This document shows, piece after piece, positions 60,197 to 64,000 of a stretch of DNA of 64,000 nucleotides. The stretch's first letter is position 1; each line of letters starts with the position of its first letter. A model generated the notes under the pieces. That model worked only from the letters and a program-made list of their open reading frames with translations. It was not told where the DNA came from and ran no database searches. Source of the DNA: Prosapia bicincta. Its lineage: Eukaryota; Arthropoda; Insecta; Hemiptera; Cercopidae. Made by a program: the position numbers and the translations under genes. The stretch spans positions 172,546,386 to 172,610,385 of the forward strand of contig JBAIZL010000005.1 of assembly GCA_036971475.1 (NCBI GenBank), read 5' to 3'.

Positions 60197-60949
60197 CGGA
60201 TGAAGAGAAGAGTAAAATAGTAGAGTCAGAATAAAATTCCTTGTTTAGTAATTTAGCATACACCATACTTGTCAGTCAACGTCTTGTTATGAGACTAAAT
60301 GCTAGAAAGGTCTCAAGCTGATGCCACCAGGCAATATTATTTCTCAATATTTTTATTATTTTGCAAATGCTTCATTGATCTTTGACCAAAACATGATTAA
60401 ATCGACGCAAACAAATAAAAAATATTGAGAAATAAAGTTGCATGGTGACATCTGTTAGAGACATTCCCAGTAAAGTTTTTATTTGTTTGATGTAAAATAA
60501 AGTTCATGCTACTTGTGAAAGTTCCGACAGTAAAAATATATCAGTTGATCATAATATTAATACACAATCTACGCAATAATTCAGTCAATTTACTCAACAA
60601 ACATTGAGTTGAACCATTATACATACAAGATGAGATAATTTTTAAGTGGACAAAATAAAGAAAGGAATTATTATAGCACAATTATTTTTAGATTATTATA
60701 ACTTTAACATTTTAATCCTAAATCAAGATTGATTAGTTTGTGAGTAAAGTTAATATTTAAATAACACCTTCTCAAAATCAATATCAACCAACCCGTTACA
60801 ATATCAATCATTATCATCATCAAGATTAGTCACAGATAAACCATCGTCTTTTTCACTAAAATTCTTATTAGAAATTGCATGACTAATTCTAATTTGGTGG
60901 TCATTATTGTTTATTTCTCAGAGATGATATATAAACAAATAATACATAT

Positions 60950-60954
<5 letters not shown>
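60195..60954. other. Unassigned AT-rich DNA
   Basis: Nothing supported. Confidence 0.5.
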
Positions 60955-60980
<26 letters not shown>

Positions 60981-60992
60981 ATGTGTGTCTCA

Positions 60993-61025
<33 letters not shown>

Positions 61026-61056
61026 TGTGTGTGTGTATGTGTGTGTGTGTGTGTGT

Positions 61057-61153
<97 letters not shown>

Positions 61154-61181
61154 TGTGTGTGCCTGAGTGTGTGTGTGTGTC

Positions 61182-61275
<94 letters not shown>

Positions 61276-61286
61276 TGTGAGTGTCG

Positions 61287-61307
<21 letters not shown>
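60955..61307. repeat. ~350-bp (GT)n microsatellite with interruptions
   Basis: Nearly continuous GT dinucleotides broken by ATGT, CTCAGT, GGGT, CCTGAGT and CGGT variants. All the long frames here, on both strands, are dinucleotide artefacts (Val-Cys or Thr-His repeats). Confidence 0.98.
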
Positions 61308-61324
<17 letters not shown>

Positions 61325-61500
61325 AAGATAGGAATTATAGAGGAGAGAGTGAGTGTGAGCTAGAGAGGGTGAGAAGAGAGATAAAGGATGAAGAAGAAAG
61401 GGGAAATGAGAAAGGAGAGAGAGTAAAAGAGAGAAGAGAGAAGGGAGGAGGAGAGGCCAGCGAAGAATAGATATGGGGGAGAGGAAGTGAGAGAGAATAG
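61308..61500. repeat. (GA)n and purine-rich tract
   Basis: (GA)n at 61306-61324 passes into imperfect purine-rich DNA (GAAGAAGAAAGGGGAAATGAG and similar) for nearly 200 bp. Confidence 0.9.
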
Positions 61501-61983
61501 TATAGTACAAATGTAAGAGGTGAAATAACTGTGAGTTTGTCAATAATGGTCATAAAATATTGTATAAATACGCATTTACTATATATACGTATTTATTTAA
61601 TATTGTACAAAAAATTTAATATATAGATATTAATAATGTTTATCACATAATTTTATTTTAAAATATTTTGTATTTTTTTATAGCTAACGAGCTTTGATTG
61701 CTGAGGAGACTGCAAAAGTGAAAAGACAAAGTTCATTATGAAAGAGTGAAAGCAATGAAGCCGTGATTCGCGTCATTATATGTATAAAAGTTTTACTTGT
61801 GCCCTAATTTACCCAAGCAATACCGGCGGTCACGTAAGCAAGTTAACCAAGTTACGAATCGAATGGCGTAAATATTAGGCGGCACTTTATTTTATACTTA
61901 TTCTTGATATTGAAATATTTGTACTTCGATGTATAATATATGTAAAAGTACAAATATTTCTATGTATATAATATAATTCACTA
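61501..61983. other. Unassigned AT-rich DNA
   Basis: Nothing supported. Confidence 0.5.
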
Positions 61984-62004
61984 TACACACACACACACAC
62001 ACAC

Positions 62005-62063
<59 letters not shown>
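61984..62063. repeat. (CA)n-(TA)n compound microsatellite
   Basis: About 11 CA units, then ATGTA, then about 27 TA units. Confidence 0.97.
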
Positions 62064-62066
<3 letters not shown>

Positions 62067-62179
62067 TCATACTCACAGACACTCTGATGAGTAAAAGGAT
62101 ATTCTCGGGACTTTTCGAGATTCGATCAATTAAAAAAATTGAATATCACGGATTTTTCGCGTTATTATATCCTTTTCAC

Positions 62180-62260
62180 GTTTCTCTCTTGATTCCTTCC
62201 TTTCTTCCTCTCTCTTTCTCTCTCCTCTCTTACTCTCTCTTTCAGTCTATCTACTTATCT
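62180..62260. repeat. Pyrimidine-rich CT tract
   Basis: CTTCCTCTCTCTTTCTCTCTC and related runs. The 70-codon frame crossing it is not supported. Confidence 0.85.
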
Positions 62261-62424
62261 CTGTCTATATCTTTCATCCCTACTATCATTTTAATATAGT
62301 CTAGATTTATCTAATTGAATAAAAAATATTCTGCAAAATAACATTTACTGTATAGATCAAATTCGTAATTGCGAAACACCTACAGAAATCGCAACCCTTT
62401 ACAGAGACATCCATTGAAAAGCAT

Positions 62425-62763
62425 TTGCTCTCTTTGACCTCTACATTACGCTTATATCAATTGGAGGCACACAAAGCGAGCGAAGTCTTCTTTGTGTCGA
62501 CCTTATGGGAACCTTGGTCGTGTTTCGCATCTTTACATTGGTGCTTTGTCAAACAATTGGCCAAGGCCATCTACATAAACAGGTCGCGATTGGGCAATTG
62601 GTCTAGCAGTGGTGCGCTGCGCAGGGCTTTCACGCCTTTACATAATCTCTTTCAGGAAGAGAGAGACAGGCCGTGCACATGTTATACAAACATTGTCAAC
62701 CGACTTGAATTCCTTCTTCTTACTTTAACCATTCACATGGTTTTATTCTTTGTTTTTCTTTAA
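62425..62763 (+). other. Unassigned 112-codon open frame region
   Basis: Moderately GC-rich, with a CTGCGCAGGGCTTTCACGCC patch. I recognise no domain. The C-terminal end is a hydrophobic stretch encoded by T-rich DNA. Possibly a transposon fragment; I do not call it a gene. Confidence 0.2.
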
Positions 62764-62868
62764 GTAATTTTTTTCTCCAGAGATATACAATCGTAAATTT
62801 TATCATACTTTTTCTTTAAGTAATTTTTTTCTCCAGAGATATACAATCGTAAATTTTATCAGACTTTT
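62757..62868. repeat. 56-bp tandem duplication
   Basis: TTTCTTTAAGTAATTTTTTTC through AATTTTATCA is present twice in a row with almost no differences, so it is recent. Confidence 0.95.
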
Positions 62869-64000
62869 ATTAATACAAAATTCGCTTTTTATCACACTTA
62901 AATCGTTTCTTTCTATTTTCATAAAACTAAGTATAATTTTATAAATTAATTATAAGTTTCAGAATATAATTTTGCCATCTTCAATTTGCATTAGATACCA
63001 TTACGGAAATTTGCGCTAGCACTACTTACAATTACTGTTTACAACGCCTCTCCTCGACCATTACTAATTTTCCCCAATGTGGAGTTCTAGCAACGTTTCG
63101 TTTGTCAAAATCGTCTCACTTCTTTTGAATAAAATTTTACTCTTTTTTTACTATGTATTTGTGTAACTGTGAACGCCGGTATGTTGGTAACTCTAAGATT
63201 TATAACAAGTTGGTAAATGTGAGGATTTTATAAATAAGAGATGCATTTCTGGCTTTCCCAGAGATACTAAGTTTTACCAATTACGGTTGGTAAATGTTGA
63301 TTTGGTGAATTTTTTGCTAGCAACAGGTTAGGTTAGGTTACGTCAAGAAACATTTACCGTGTCTTTAAGGTAAAATCTAAGGCTTATCGAATGATTGATG
63401 GTTAAAGTTCGCAATGAACGTTCATCATAGAATAGTTGTGACTTTTACCACTAACAGTTGGTTAATCTTAGGTGTTACTGGAAAATTTTAAGGTTTACCA
63501 CTATATCGGGATTTTCAGTAAAATGTATTTAATTTAGATTAATTATCGTGTATATTGAACAATAATTATTGAACAATAATTATTGAACTGAAGCTATGTT
63601 CCTCCTGTGATCGAAAGCGTTCTCGATCCTGTGACAGGTCTTCCTCAATATCACGGTCTCTCATTGTTGCTCCAATAATGTTGTTCTACGATATTCTGGG
63701 ACGATATTTCCTACTTCTTCCTGAAGGGGCCCATTGTGATATATATTTTGGCTGTCTTGTGGTTGTACCCTCGGAAGGAGTCCATACTACTTCAACTCTC
63801 TTAGGATTACGGTTTCTTTGGTTTTATTCTTTACTACATCATTCCTTACTAATTATAGTTTGGCATTTCGTCGCCAGTCTATTAAAACTCTTTTCTTTAT
63901 TAAAACTGAGTGTTTTTTATCTAATTACATATTTAAAACATCGAGCGGTTTAAACTTTGTAAATCTGCATTTCTTTTAACTGTTCATGTTGTTGAAGCTT
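62869..64000. other. Unassigned DNA with short inverted words
   Basis: TTTACCAATTACGGTTGGTAAA (near 63275) and other TTTACCA/TGGTAAA words recur between 63180 and 63500. A GGTTAGGTTAGGTTA run lies at 63329. The 91-codon frame at 63678-63953 has no motif. Confidence 0.45.

Noticed and set aside
60879..61543. Val-Cys and Thr-His repeat proteins, up to 210 codons
   Set aside because: Translations of (GT)n and (CA)n in every frame.
63327..63345. Interstitial telomere (TTAGG)n
   Set aside because: Only about three units (GGTTAGGTTAGGTTA) and similar single words occur all over the window. Far too short for a telomeric array; used only as weak support for an arthropod.

Overview
The window looks like gene-poor, AT-rich (roughly 30% GC by eye) eukaryotic nuclear DNA made of decayed transposons, tandem repeats and microsatellites. 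I find no intact host gene, no exon series I can defend, no rRNA, no convincing functional tRNA and no CRISPR. Most open frames are short and lie in AT-rich or repeat DNA. An arthropod is the best guess, from pogo/Tigger-like terminal repeats, a Jockey-like LINE remnant, scattered GGTTAGGTTAGG words and many TAGGCCTA palindromes. No protein allows a firmer call.

Layout. 1240-3850 is a nested satellite: a degenerate ~20-bp motif, a homogenised 138-bp monomer and a 553-bp higher-order unit. 4-21 kb is AT-rich DNA with dispersed repeats: Rep-R copies, a pogo-like element, palindromes and one Rep-S copy. 22.2-23.6 kb holds three different tandem arrays. 29.85-31.34 kb is a T/G/C low-complexity array open in all three plus frames. 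32.7-34.6 kb has a 119-bp tandem array and a long palindrome between (TA)n tracts. 38.6-40.1 kb has a second pogo-like element, a tRNA-like remnant and a Rep-R copy. 42.3-45.8 kb has the second Rep-S copy, a 52-bp repeat split by a LINE 3' fragment, and a Rep-R cluster. 46.56-47.30 kb (minus) is a broken FLYWCH/MULE transposase, and 48.98-49.71 kb a dead Jockey-like reverse transcriptase. 50-64 kb adds (TA)n tracts, two more Pal-B palindromes, two more pogo-like elements, a GC-rich 24-bp minisatellite and a ~350-bp (GT)n tract.

There is no pathway to reconstruct. The one shared theme is that five palindromic or hairpin-bearing repeat families carry the layout CTGANGA, then a hairpin, then GAAA, on outward-facing arms. 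This resembles a hammerhead-ribozyme core. It is the observation I would test first, but I could not identify a cleavage site or stem III, so it remains a hypothesis.
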